In this document: positions 25,280 to 33,133 of the stretch, piece by piece
How positions within the stretch are numbered: position 1 is the stretch's first letter
Layout of the letters: every line of letters starts with the position of its first letter
NCBI RefSeq assembly: GCF_044751345.1
Contig: NZ_JBIWXY010000001.1
Coordinates: 620,001 to 684,000 of the forward strand
DNA: 64,000 nt
DNA from: Methylobacillus methanolivorans
GTDB taxonomy: Bacteria > Pseudomonadota > Gammaproteobacteria > Burkholderiales > Methylophilaceae
Reading direction: 5' to 3'
The notes under the pieces: generated by a model
What the model saw: the letters and a program-made list of their open reading frames with translations, nothing else
Database searches by the model: none
Told to the model about the DNA's origin: nothing
Position numbers and translations under genes: made by a program

Positions 25280-26887
25280 TCAAACCCTGGCTCCCTTGCG
25301 TGGCCAACTTGCATAGGCCAGCAAGATGATCACGCCTAGCCATAAGAGTGCATGTGTGTTCAACGGTTCCAATATCAAGCAAATCAGTGCCGTAATCAGA
25401 GCAACAATATTGAGTTTACGATAGCGCCCGAACGTAGTGCGATGCAGTAGCCCGAGCAGGCTGAAACCAATGGCATATTGCAATGCAGGAAGGGCATACA
25501 ATGCCAGCGGGAAATTGCGATAACGGCCATCCATCATGTAAATGATGTGCCCAATCATGGGGTGTAGCTCAACGTCTCGCGGAATGAAGCTCATCTTGGG
25601 GATTAGGAGGAAGCTCGTTATCATGCCGGCCATCACAAGGATAAACAGTAGGCTGTGTGCAAGCTTGTTTTGCCCGCGTGTGATCAACGATGGGATGTTG
25701 AGCAGGGCAATGATGCCAACCAGGCTAATGCCGATCAAGACAGCCCACTCCGTTGTATCGCGACAAGCCGCAATCAGGTATCCCCACTGCACATAAGCCG
25801 TAGCACCCGTCAGAGCACCCAGCGAGCCAGTCGCCAGCAAGGCTGGCAACCTGTTTTCCTTACGTGCCAAGGTGAGGATGACGAAAATGATCAGGCCTGC
25901 AAAACCCCAGATCAGCGGTTTTACGCCATCCTGGCGCTCAGCCACTGGACCTTTGAAGTCAAACTTGCTATTCAGCTTCGTATCGTACAGCCCCCAGTAA
26001 CCACCGACCGTACCTTCGAGATCACGCTTCCAGGGTTGGTCTATTGCCTCAATCAGGTTGTAGTGCCAACCTTTATCGTGAGCGACCTGGATAAACTGGC
26101 GTAAGTAAGATGCTTGATTAACCAAGCTGGGCACAGAGGCATTGCGCTGCTTGCCGACAGAAGGCCAGCCGGTTTCACCGATAAACAAAGGCTTGGTAAA
26201 GGTGTGGCCCAGCTTATCCATGACATTTTCTGCATGCTGAATGGCATTGTCTACGCTTTGCGGATCATCTTCCCAGTAAGGCAGCACATGCACGGTAATA
26301 TAGTCTACGGCTTGTTCGAGGCGGGGATGCTTGAGCCAGAATTCCCATACATCGGCATAGGTGACAGGCACTTCAGTGCGTTGTTGTGCTTCTTGCAGGT
26401 AAGCCAGCATGACTTCTTCAGTCTGCTCTTTGCGCAGCAGTACCTCATTGCCAATGATCAGCCCCTTGACCGTGTCGGGATAGCGGTTTGCCAGCTCGAT
26501 TGCTCGCTCGAACTCCTTGTCGTTCTCAAGCTTGGTGTAGCCTATCCATGCGCCAAGCAAGACCTTCATACCTAGCTTGGCGGCTACCTCGGGCACATAA
26601 TCCAGCCCTTGATTGACCGAGTACGTGCGAACGCAATCAAAACGTTTGGAAAGCAGGCGCAAATCCTGCTCTACCCTAGATTTCTCCGCCACGGTAGTCG
26701 CAATAAAGGGCGTTTCGCCTTCGCCATAATAAGGTGCGTAGGAAACACAGTTAAGCTTGCCATTGGCAGGCAGTTCGGGTTCAGTGAGCGCCACAGGCTG
26801 GTTTTGTTGCCAGAACCAATGTGCGAGGAAAGCAATGAGTAGAAAATTGAAAATACTGTAACGCCACAAGGCCGCAGTTTTTAGCAT
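25280..26887 (-). CDS. Membrane-anchored GH17-type beta-1,3-glucan hydrolase/transglycosylase
   Basis: This 535-residue protein has one N-terminal TM segment (about 7-25) and then a GH17-like domain facing the periplasm (residues 45-315). It shows LNCVSYAPYYGEGETPF, DCVRTYSVNQGLDYVPEVA, GLIIGNEVLLRKEQ (acid/base Glu) and KPLFIGETGWPSVGKQ (nucleophile Glu). The last 200 residues are hydrophobic with about seven TM segments. It is the first gene before the NdvB-like fusion, 42 bp apart, so the two are probably co-transcribed. Likely role: processing or remodelling of the beta-1,3-glucan made by the partner. It could act as a transferase rather than a hydrolase. Confidence 0.82.
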   Translation of the reverse strand: MLKTAALWRYSIFNFLLIAFLAHWFWQQNQPVALTEPELPANGKLNCVSYAPYYGEGETPFIATTVAEKSRVEQDLRLLSKRFDCVRTYSVNQGLDYVPEVAAKLGMKVLLGAWIGYTKLENDKEFERAIELANRYPDTVKGLIIGNEVLLRKEQTEEVMLAYLQEAQQRTEVPVTYADVWEFWLKHPRLEQAVDYITVHVLPYWEDDPQSVDNAIQHAENVMDKLGHTFTKPLFIGETGWPSVGKQRNASVPSLVNQASYLRQFIQVAHDKGWHYNLIEAIDQPWKRDLEGTVGGYWGLYDTKLNSKFDFKGPVAERQDGVKPLIWGFAGLIIFVILTLARKENRLPALLATGSLGALTGATAYVQWGYLIAACRDTTEWAVLIGISLVGIIALLNIPSLITRGQNKLAHSLLFILVMAGMITSFLLIPKMSFIPRDVELHPMIGHIIYMMDGRYRNFPLALYALPALQYAIGFSLLGLLHRTTFGRYRKLNIVALITALICLILEPLNTHALLWLGVIILLAYASWPRKGARV

Positions 26888-27122
26888 GGTTGAATTTTGA
26901 GAGTCTGTTGGTATGGTTGAGTGTCGCGAGAGTATTGTTTGATCAATGGTTTTGCGACGCAGCTATATTAAATCACCTCGTCCGCAAATACAAAAAATGC
27001 AGGGTGTTGAGAGGTGGCAATCTCGCCAGATAGCCCATGAAATATTTGTGCATGCTTGCAGAGATGACATATATACGCGTTACAATAGACCGCTATTGCA
27101 ACAATAATTCAGAGTCCTTCGG

Positions 27123-27647
27123 ATGAAAAAAGTAATCATCGTCTCCGCCATGCTGGCTTTTTCCAGTTTGGCACAAGCAAAACCAGCGTTTACCGGCGTC
27201 AATTACACAGGTCTTTATGAGTGCAAGGGTGAAAACTCCGCTATTGGTGCTTATGATCTAGTCGTTGCCTTGCGCCTCAACCGCGTCAGCAGCCATGGCA
27301 AGTTTGGCGCTTATTATTATGAAACTGAAACCGTGAATTCCACGGTTTACCATGGTCAAGCCGTGGTTGTGGGTAATCGCATGGCGATCAGCTTCAATAT
27401 CCGCGACAAGAAAAACAACGTCGATCATAGCACTGGCCTTGCCACGATCAAGAAGGTTGGCAAAGATAGATGGAGCTTTCGCAAGGAGTATTTCGAGCCC
27501 GATGACAGCGGCGGCAGCTATGGCACAGAAGAATGTGTCATGAAGGTGCTAAGCCCGGAGGAAAAGCAGGCTCTGGAAAAGAAAAGCCAAGATAAATCCC
27601 CACCCAAGCCCGCCGCAACCACACCCCGCAGCAGCAAGGCGCAATAA
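27123..27647 (+). CDS. Exported protein of unknown function
   Basis: I do not recognise this family. A clear Sec signal peptide (MKKVIIVSAMLAFSSLAQA) is cut before KPAFTG. The mature part (about 155 residues) looks like a single beta-rich domain: GVNYTGLYECKGENSAIGAYDLVV, then repeated aromatic and Gly-rich strands. It has two Cys (about residues 36 and 139) that could form a disulfide. The last 30 residues are charged and Pro-rich (KKSQDKSPPKPAATTPRSS), as in a wall- or peptidoglycan-near tail. It stands alone between the glucan genes and the ChbG group and ends in a terminator. Periplasmic location is inferred. Confidence 0.75.
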   Translation: MKKVIIVSAMLAFSSLAQAKPAFTGVNYTGLYECKGENSAIGAYDLVVALRLNRVSSHGKFGAYYYETETVNSTVYHGQAVVVGNRMAISFNIRDKKNNVDHSTGLATIKKVGKDRWSFRKEYFEPDDSGGSYGTEECVMKVLSPEEKQALEKKSQDKSPPKPAATTPRSSKAQ

Positions 27648-27656
27648 ATAAAATCA

Positions 27657-27674
27657 CAGGCCCTTATGGGCCTG
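27657..27674. terminator. Bidirectional rho-independent terminator
   Basis: CAGGCCC (27657-27663) pairs with GGGCCTG (27668-27674) over a TTAT loop, then TTTTGTT. The opposite strand has TTTTATT within a few bases, so it also serves the convergent deacetylase gene ending at 27680. Confidence 0.85.
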
Positions 27675-27679
27675 TTTTG

Positions 27680-28501
27680 TTATGCCTTGGCAAACAACTC
27701 ACTGCCTTTCACAGGCATGATGTTCAGAGCGGCTAAGCGCTCGTTAAAAGCATGACCTGCTAATACTTCATACTCAATTGGGCGGGCCTGGCCGATAGGG
27801 TCAGTCTGATCTGCACTCACTAGCCCAGGGTGGCACATGAGTGCGTATGGCTGACCTTTTGCATTGCCGTTAGCAACTACTGCAAGCCATTGATTGAGTT
27901 GTTCAAGGTAGTTCTCGGCATTGCTGTTGAAGCCATACACCCCGAGCAAGGTACGCGTGGTAGAAAATCCGCGCTTGAGCGCCAGCTTACGCATCGTGCT
28001 GCTGCCTAATGCCGAGATGACAAGCCCCTTCAGGCCATCATGGGCTGGGTGTGAAATCCTGAGCCATGGCAGCTTGCCTGAATAGCGGGATTGCAGTTCG
28101 CTCAGCAATGCATCACGGATTTGCGGGAGTTGGTGCACATGCTGATGGCCATCAATATAATCGGGCGCGCTACCGATTTCTTTCTCAAAAGCATCCAATT
28201 GCAATCTGATCGTGGCTTGTATTTGCTTATGACTCAGTTGCCTGAGCAGGCTGCGGATCACCAACTGTGGGTGTGAGAGTCTGAGCGGGTAAGAGAATTG
28301 GGTGAAGTCCAGGTGCAAGCCTATATCTGCCTGTTGGCGGATATCTGGGCTAATTGCAGCCGCCGCTTCATGCCAACGCGGACTGAGGCTGAGGCAGGAA
28401 GTCGCGGTGAGGCGGCCCAGGCGGATCAGCTTGAGAATGCCATGGTCGATGTCTGCAGACTGGGCATAATCATCAGCACTAAGTATCAATGGAGTGGCCA
28501 T
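27680..28501 (-). CDS. ChbG/HpnK-family carbohydrate deacetylase
   Basis: This protein has the YdjC/ChbG/HpnK fold, metal-dependent enzymes removing acetyl groups from N-acetylated sugars (diacetylchitobiose, or hopanoid glucosamine). The metal motif LILSADDYAQS (5-15) carries the Asp pair, and the His ligands are in YIDGHQHVHQLPQ (about 115). LMCHPGLVS near 225 is the third conserved block. It has 273 residues and no signal peptide. It is the last gene of a minus-strand group (GT39, GT2, GtrA, this one), two bases after gtrA, so its substrate is probably a lipid-linked or surface sugar made there. Confidence 0.87.
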   Translation of the reverse strand: MATPLILSADDYAQSADIDHGILKLIRLGRLTATSCLSLSPRWHEAAAAISPDIRQQADIGLHLDFTQFSYPLRLSHPQLVIRSLLRQLSHKQIQATIRLQLDAFEKEIGSAPDYIDGHQHVHQLPQIRDALLSELQSRYSGKLPWLRISHPAHDGLKGLVISALGSSTMRKLALKRGFSTTRTLLGVYGFNSNAENYLEQLNQWLAVVANGNAKGQPYALMCHPGLVSADQTDPIGQARPIEYEVLAGHAFNERLAALNIMPVKGSELFAKA

Positions 28502-28502
28502 C

Positions 28503-28898
28503 TTAAACTCCTTGTTTGAAGGCCCAGAAGCGGCTTAGTAAATAGGTCGATACTGCCACGATAATCATGACGATTGCCAGTGCCAGCCAGAATGGCAATC
28601 GCGTGAATTGCAACAAGCTCAGCAAGAGGACTTGATTGCCAATAAAACCAGTACAAGCTACCAGCAGAAAGCGGGGCAAGGCATGTCTATGCAGTTGTCG
28701 ACTACCGGCAAAGGACAGGGTGTGATGCCCGATATAGCTCACCGGAAAAGCCAGCAGGAATGCAAAGAGGTTGGCATTGCTGGGACTTATTTGTAAGCAA
28801 CCTTCAAAAAAGATGGCACTGCCATAATGCACTAAGGCCGCCACGGCACCGACGAGGGTAAACCAGTATGCCGAGCGTGCATGTGAGGCAGCGCTCAT
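28503..28898 (-). CDS. GtrA-family membrane protein (candidate lipid-linked sugar flippase)
   Basis: The 131 residues contain four hydrophobic segments in the GtrA pattern (WFTLVGAVAALVHYGSAIFF, then NANLFAFLLAFPVSYIGHHTLSF, and two more), ending YLLSRFWAFKQ, which is the family's usual last motif. GtrA proteins are thought to flip undecaprenyl-phosphate-linked glucose or similar monomers. The start overlaps the end of the GT2 gene by 4 bp (ATGA type), which indicates tight coupling as in gtrA-gtrB pairs. Confidence 0.88.
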   Translation of the reverse strand: MSAASHARSAYWFTLVGAVAALVHYGSAIFFEGCLQISPSNANLFAFLLAFPVSYIGHHTLSFAGSRQLHRHALPRFLLVACTGFIGNQVLLLSLLQFTRLPFWLALAIVMIIVAVSTYLLSRFWAFKQGV

Positions 28899-29869
28899 GC
28901 CTGTGATGGTTCCTCAGGTTGAGGGATGGCAACTTCGGCAACAATATAAGTTGGGCGACCCTTTACTTCGTCGTAAATACGGGCGATATATTCACCGAGG
29001 ATGCCGATGAACAGGAGTTGTACGCCGGAAAAAAACATCAAGCTGGCAACAACGGTAGGCCAGCCCGGGATGGACTCGTGGAAGAACATTTTTTCCAGGA
29101 TCACCCAGATACCGTAGACGAAAGCCAGCAAGGCCAGTAGGCCACCTACCGCGCTAGCCAGGCGCAATGGGATGACAGAGAAGCTGGTGATACCTGTCCA
29201 GGCTAGCTGCATGAGCTTGAGGCGGGAGAAAGTGCTCACGCCATGGCTGCGAGGTAGCGGGGTATAGGGAATGCCGATGGATTTGTAACCCACCCAGGCA
29301 TACATGCCCTTCATGAAGCGGTTACGTTCGGGTAGTTTACGCAAGGCATCCACGACATTGCGGTTCATGAGGCGAAAATCACCGGCATCACGTGGAATGC
29401 TGATACGCTCGCCCAGCGTCATGATGCCGTAAAAAACGCGAGATCCCCATAGCTTGAAGTGCGACTCAACCTTGCGATCCTGGCGCACGGCGTAAACCAT
29501 GTCATATCCCTCGCGCCACTTGTCCAGCATGTCGTTGATCAAGGCAGAGGAGTGCTGGCCATCTGCATCCATGCAGATCACGATATCGCCACTGGCATAT
29601 TCCAGCCCTGCACTAATCGCGTACTCCTTGCCAAAATTGCGTGAAAAACGAACTAGTGTCGTACGCAAATAAGCTGGCAGCACCCTGACAATATCGGCAG
29701 TCTGGTCACGACTGCCGTCGTCAATGACGACGATATCCCAATGCGGACTGAGCGTGGCGAGCTGGTTGGCAATGTTTTCCACGGTTGATGTAATCGCAGC
29801 TGCTTCGTTATAAGCAGGAATGATTACGCTGATATGTGGATTGGATTGGCTACGATCTGTTGTCATCAA
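28895..29869 (-). CDS. GT2 family polyprenyl-phosphate glycosyltransferase (GtrB/DPM1-like)
   Basis: This enzyme moves a sugar from a nucleotide sugar to undecaprenyl phosphate on the cytosolic face. The GT-A domain (about 10-230) shows SVIIPAYNEAAAI, DIVVIDDGSRDQTADI, ICMDADGQHSSALI (metal DxD) and RDAGDFRLMNRNVV. Two C-terminal TM helices (about 235-258 and 270-295) follow, as in GtrB and DPM-like proteins. It has 324 residues. With GtrA and the GT39 protein it forms the standard three-part lipid-sugar transfer system: make, flip, transfer. Confidence 0.92.
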   Translation of the reverse strand: MMTTDRSQSNPHISVIIPAYNEAAAITSTVENIANQLATLSPHWDIVVIDDGSRDQTADIVRVLPAYLRTTLVRFSRNFGKEYAISAGLEYASGDIVICMDADGQHSSALINDMLDKWREGYDMVYAVRQDRKVESHFKLWGSRVFYGIMTLGERISIPRDAGDFRLMNRNVVDALRKLPERNRFMKGMYAWVGYKSIGIPYTPLPRSHGVSTFSRLKLMQLAWTGITSFSVIPLRLASAVGGLLALLAFVYGIWVILEKMFFHESIPGWPTVVASLMFFSGVQLLFIGILGEYIARIYDEVKGRPTYIVAEVAIPQPEEPSQA

Positions 29870-29901
29870 TACGCCCTCGCGTCTGAACGGTAGTTGTGAG
29901 T

Positions 29902-31515
29902 TTAATGGGCGCTACCCGGGATGCGCGGCTTACGCTGGTGAGCCAGCAATTGGCGCCTGTCTTTAACAACTGCCAGCACTACTCCCATGCGTTCCACTTC
30001 ACCAATCGTCGTGCCTTTCATGACATCATCACAGCCCATATTGGTGGTGGAAAGGTAAAAGTCGGCCGCTTCCCAGTTCTTGGTCACGGTGAAACGGTTG
30101 TCCAGGTATGCTGTCCCCTGAATGTTCTCGGCACACACAGCCACCAAGTAAGGCACGATCTCACCATTGGCATCGCGCCTAGGCTTGCTGGAGATTTCCT
30201 CTTCCAAGATGTCTGCAGCCTCGCGCAGGCTGCTGGACCAATAATCGCCTTCCCATTCTTCCTCAGCCTCGGCCATGGAGCCGGCAAGGTTGTTGTAGTA
30301 GATATATTCGTAAGGATGCAAGCGCCAAAGCGTGGCAAGCGTTAATAGGCATAATGCGGCGCAACCGACGGTGAGCCCTTTGCGCAGGCGAGGGAAAGCA
30401 TGCAAGGTATCCCAGCTCAATGAAAGGCCCAGGCCTGCCAATACGGCAATCGGCGGTACAACAAAGGTGAAGTGGCGAATGCCGTTATATAAAGCGGGTT
30501 TATCAATTACGTTGAAGGCGATCGGGAACACGGCAGCAATGACCAGCGCTAGCCAAGGCAAGAACTTATCCTTGTGAATAGATAGCCTGTGCAAGCGAGT
30601 CGCGGCAACCACCACCAAGCCGAGCAATCCCAGCAGGAAGATTTCCGGCAAGCGGACCAGGAGGTAGGCGGGTAGGTAATAGCGAGGCACATCGCCAATC
30701 GGCATGACTCGGCCATCCATGATCGTGAGCATGCTGAATGCAAAATGTGAGAAAGACTTGGCTGCCAGCAGTGGGTTTTCAGGTGACATTACGCCCCATG
30801 GCCAGAAGATCGCCATCAGGATCAAGGCAACAACACCTGCCGGTATCAGGTGAATGACGCTATTCAGCCAATAGCGCAGACGTGCTTGCCAGCCTTTTAC
30901 CTGAACAAGCCCTGCGAGGCCCAATAACAAGAACAAGTAGATAACGGCAAAAGCGCCACCAATACGCAGTCCCAGCGCACAGCCGATGGCAACGCCCAGC
31001 TTGATGGCCAGCTTGAGCGGTGGGCGCGGCAGTTTTTCCATGATCAGCATGGTGTAATACAAGGCCCAGGCCATACACGTAGCAAAAGGCACATCCTTGG
31101 TGTGTGTAAACATGGCACCAGACCAGGCACCAGTAATTGCCAGCAATAAAACCGTGAAGAAGCCTGCACGCTCTCCCCCCAGGCGGCGTGCAATCTTGTA
31201 GGAAGCGATAATCCCAGCCAACCCGAACAGGGCAGATAGCAGGTGGCGCATATCCCAGACCCAGATAGGCAATATGCGCTCAAGTAGCGCAGCAATCAGG
31301 TCGAACAGGCCACCATAAAGGAAGAGGTTGCGGTACTCGAATGCAGATCGGTCTGTGAAGCCAGAGCTATAAAAATCCAGCAGCAGGCGGCCATAGATAT
31401 GCTGCACTTCCTCATCGTTGCTAATGCCATACTGGAAGAAGGTAAAGGCAATAAAAAGGCCCAGGGCTGCAAACAGCGCTAGGCTCAAACGGCGAAACAC
31501 GGATGGCGTGAACAT
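29902..31515 (-). CDS. GT39/GT83-like membrane glycosyltransferase
   Basis: A polytopic membrane protein with about ten hydrophobic segments in its first 400 residues and a periplasmic C-terminal part (about 400-537). Near the N-terminus FQYGISNDEEVQHIYGRL has the acidic pair in the first external loop that marks GT-C enzymes using polyprenyl-phosphate sugars. ATG 31515 is chosen (MFTPSVFRRLSLALFAALGL). An open frame continues to 31641, but those residues overlap queG and look non-coding. The neighbours GT2, GtrA and ChbG suggest it transfers a sugar to lipid A, LPS or a protein outside the membrane. Acceptor unknown. Confidence 0.78.
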   Translation of the reverse strand: MFTPSVFRRLSLALFAALGLFIAFTFFQYGISNDEEVQHIYGRLLLDFYSSGFTDRSAFEYRNLFLYGGLFDLIAALLERILPIWVWDMRHLLSALFGLAGIIASYKIARRLGGERAGFFTVLLLAITGAWSGAMFTHTKDVPFATCMAWALYYTMLIMEKLPRPPLKLAIKLGVAIGCALGLRIGGAFAVIYLFLLLGLAGLVQVKGWQARLRYWLNSVIHLIPAGVVALILMAIFWPWGVMSPENPLLAAKSFSHFAFSMLTIMDGRVMPIGDVPRYYLPAYLLVRLPEIFLLGLLGLVVVAATRLHRLSIHKDKFLPWLALVIAAVFPIAFNVIDKPALYNGIRHFTFVVPPIAVLAGLGLSLSWDTLHAFPRLRKGLTVGCAALCLLTLATLWRLHPYEYIYYNNLAGSMAEAEEEWEGDYWSSSLREAADILEEEISSKPRRDANGEIVPYLVAVCAENIQGTAYLDNRFTVTKNWEAADFYLSTTNMGCDDVMKGTTIGEVERMGVVLAVVKDRRQLLAHQRKPRIPGSAH

Positions 31516-31594
31516 GTGCCGATCTTTATTCAAATTTGGACCGGCGATTATACAATCGGGCCAGATTTTTTTAATACGGTTGAATAAATAATTT

Positions 31595-32662
31595 TCATCG
31601 CTGTTTTGCATGTTGTTCCAACGCCCAGGCCACGTGTTCACGAACCAGTTCAGAAGGGTCGTTGCGCCGGCACTCCAACGCCTGGATCACCTCGGGAGAG
31701 GTTGCCGCATTACCCAGTCCCACCGCGATATTGCGCAACCATTGTGTATGGCCGATACGGTAGATGGCACTGCCTGCCATTTTTTCCATAAAGGTCTTTT
31801 CGTCCCACTTGAACAACTCCACCAGGCTAATGTTATCCAGGCCGTGGCGTACTTGAAAATCAGCTTGCTGAGTCAATTGCGCAAAACGATTCCAGGGGCA
31901 AGTCAGTTGACAATCATCACAACCATAGACACGGTTGCCAATCAGTGGCCTCAATGATTCGGGAATACTGTCCTTGAGCTCAATCGTGAGATAAGAGATA
32001 CAGCGCCTGGCATCTACTTTGTAAGGCTCGATAATCGCTTGTGTCGGACAAATATCAAGACAGGCTGTGCATTTGCCGCAATGTCCCGAGCTGGGCTCAT
32101 CTATAGGCAGTGGCAAGTCGGTATAGATTTCGCCGAGGAAAAACCAGGAGCCCGCGTTCCTTGATAGCAATAAGGTGTGTTTGCCACGCCAGCCCAAGCC
32201 CGCTTTCTGCGCCAGCTCAACCTCAAGCACCGGAGCGCTGTCGGTAAATACGCGATAACCGAATTCACCTACTTGTTGTGCTATTTTGTCGCTCAGTTGT
32301 TGCAGGCGGTTGCGCAGCACCTTGTGATAGTCGCGTCCCAAGGCATAGCGCGAAATAAACGCGAGTTCAGATTGCTGCATCACCTCTTCACTATCACGTG
32401 CTGCCGGCGCCATGTAATCCATGCGGGCAGAAATGATGCGAATGGTGCCGGGCACCAATTCCGCAGGGCGTGTGCGTTTCTCGCCATGTTTTGCCATATA
32501 ATCCATGGCACCATGAAAACCTTGCGCAATCCATTCCTGGTGGCGCGGTTCGGCAGCAGAGAGGTCTGTATCGGTGATACCGACCTGGCCGAAGCCCAGC
32601 TCCAGCCCCCAGCGCTTGATATCCGCTGCGAGAGTTTCCAAGTTGTTTAAAGTTTGAGACAT
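31595..32662 (-). CDS. queG: Epoxyqueuosine reductase
   Basis: QueG performs the last step of queuosine synthesis, reducing epoxyqueuosine in tRNA with cobalamin and two 4Fe-4S clusters. The two ferredoxin-type motifs are intact: CGKCTACLDICPTQAI and CDDCQLTCPWN. The N-terminal family pattern GFGQVGITDTDLS and AEPRHQEWIAQGFHGAMDYM is present, and a HEAT-like C-terminal tail is seen. ATG 32662 gives 355 residues, which is normal; the longer frame to 32827 has no conserved content. Its start codon touches the tsaE start codon. Confidence 0.95.
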   Translation of the reverse strand: MSQTLNNLETLAADIKRWGLELGFGQVGITDTDLSAAEPRHQEWIAQGFHGAMDYMAKHGEKRTRPAELVPGTIRIISARMDYMAPAARDSEEVMQQSELAFISRYALGRDYHKVLRNRLQQLSDKIAQQVGEFGYRVFTDSAPVLEVELAQKAGLGWRGKHTLLLSRNAGSWFFLGEIYTDLPLPIDEPSSGHCGKCTACLDICPTQAIIEPYKVDARRCISYLTIELKDSIPESLRPLIGNRVYGCDDCQLTCPWNRFAQLTQQADFQVRHGLDNISLVELFKWDEKTFMEKMAGSAIYRIGHTQWLRNIAVGLGNAATSPEVIQALECRRNDPSELVREHVAWALEQHAKQR

Positions 32663-33133
32663 ATGAACGAGAATTTTACACTGGCCTTGGCCGATGAGGC
32701 AGCTACGCTGGCATTTGGTGGCAAGCTTGCCGAGGTGCTGACGCCGGGAACTAATATTTACCTGCATGGCGACTTGGGCGCAGGCAAAACAACCCTGGTG
32801 CGTGGCCTGTTGCGAGCCCTTGGACATGCAGGCAAGGTCAAAAGCCCGACCTACACACTGGTTGAACCTTACACCGTTTCTAGATTAAACTTATATCACT
32901 TTGATTTATACAGATTTGTTGATCCGGAAGAATGGGACGCTGCCGGATTCAGAGATTATTTCAATCCAGAGTCCCTATGCCTGGTCGAATGGCCGGAAAA
33001 GGCGCAAGAGCTTTTACCTGCGCCTGATATCGATATCCGTCTCCAGCCTGAAGGTGAGGGCAGGCGGGTCATAGCAAGCGCCAATACTGATTCAGGAAAG
33101 CAATGTCTTACAAAACTCAATCTTATTGCCTAA
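32663..33133 (+). CDS. tsaE: tRNA threonylcarbamoyladenosine biosynthesis ATPase
   Basis: TsaE is the ATPase of the TsaBDE complex that makes t6A at position 37 of ANN-reading tRNAs. The Walker A motif is HGDLGAGKTTLVRGLLRALG, and the family blocks VKSPTYTLVEPY, YHFDLYRFVDPEEW and CLVEWPEKA are intact. 156 residues is normal. ATG 32663 is directly next to the oppositely oriented queG ATG (palindrome CATATG), so no untranslated gap exists. TTG 32654 is possible but would overlap queG. The 3' end overlaps amiC by 31 bp. Confidence 0.95.
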   Translation: MNENFTLALADEAATLAFGGKLAEVLTPGTNIYLHGDLGAGKTTLVRGLLRALGHAGKVKSPTYTLVEPYTVSRLNLYHFDLYRFVDPEEWDAAGFRDYFNPESLCLVEWPEKAQELLPAPDIDIRLQPEGEGRRVIASANTDSGKQCLTKLNLIA

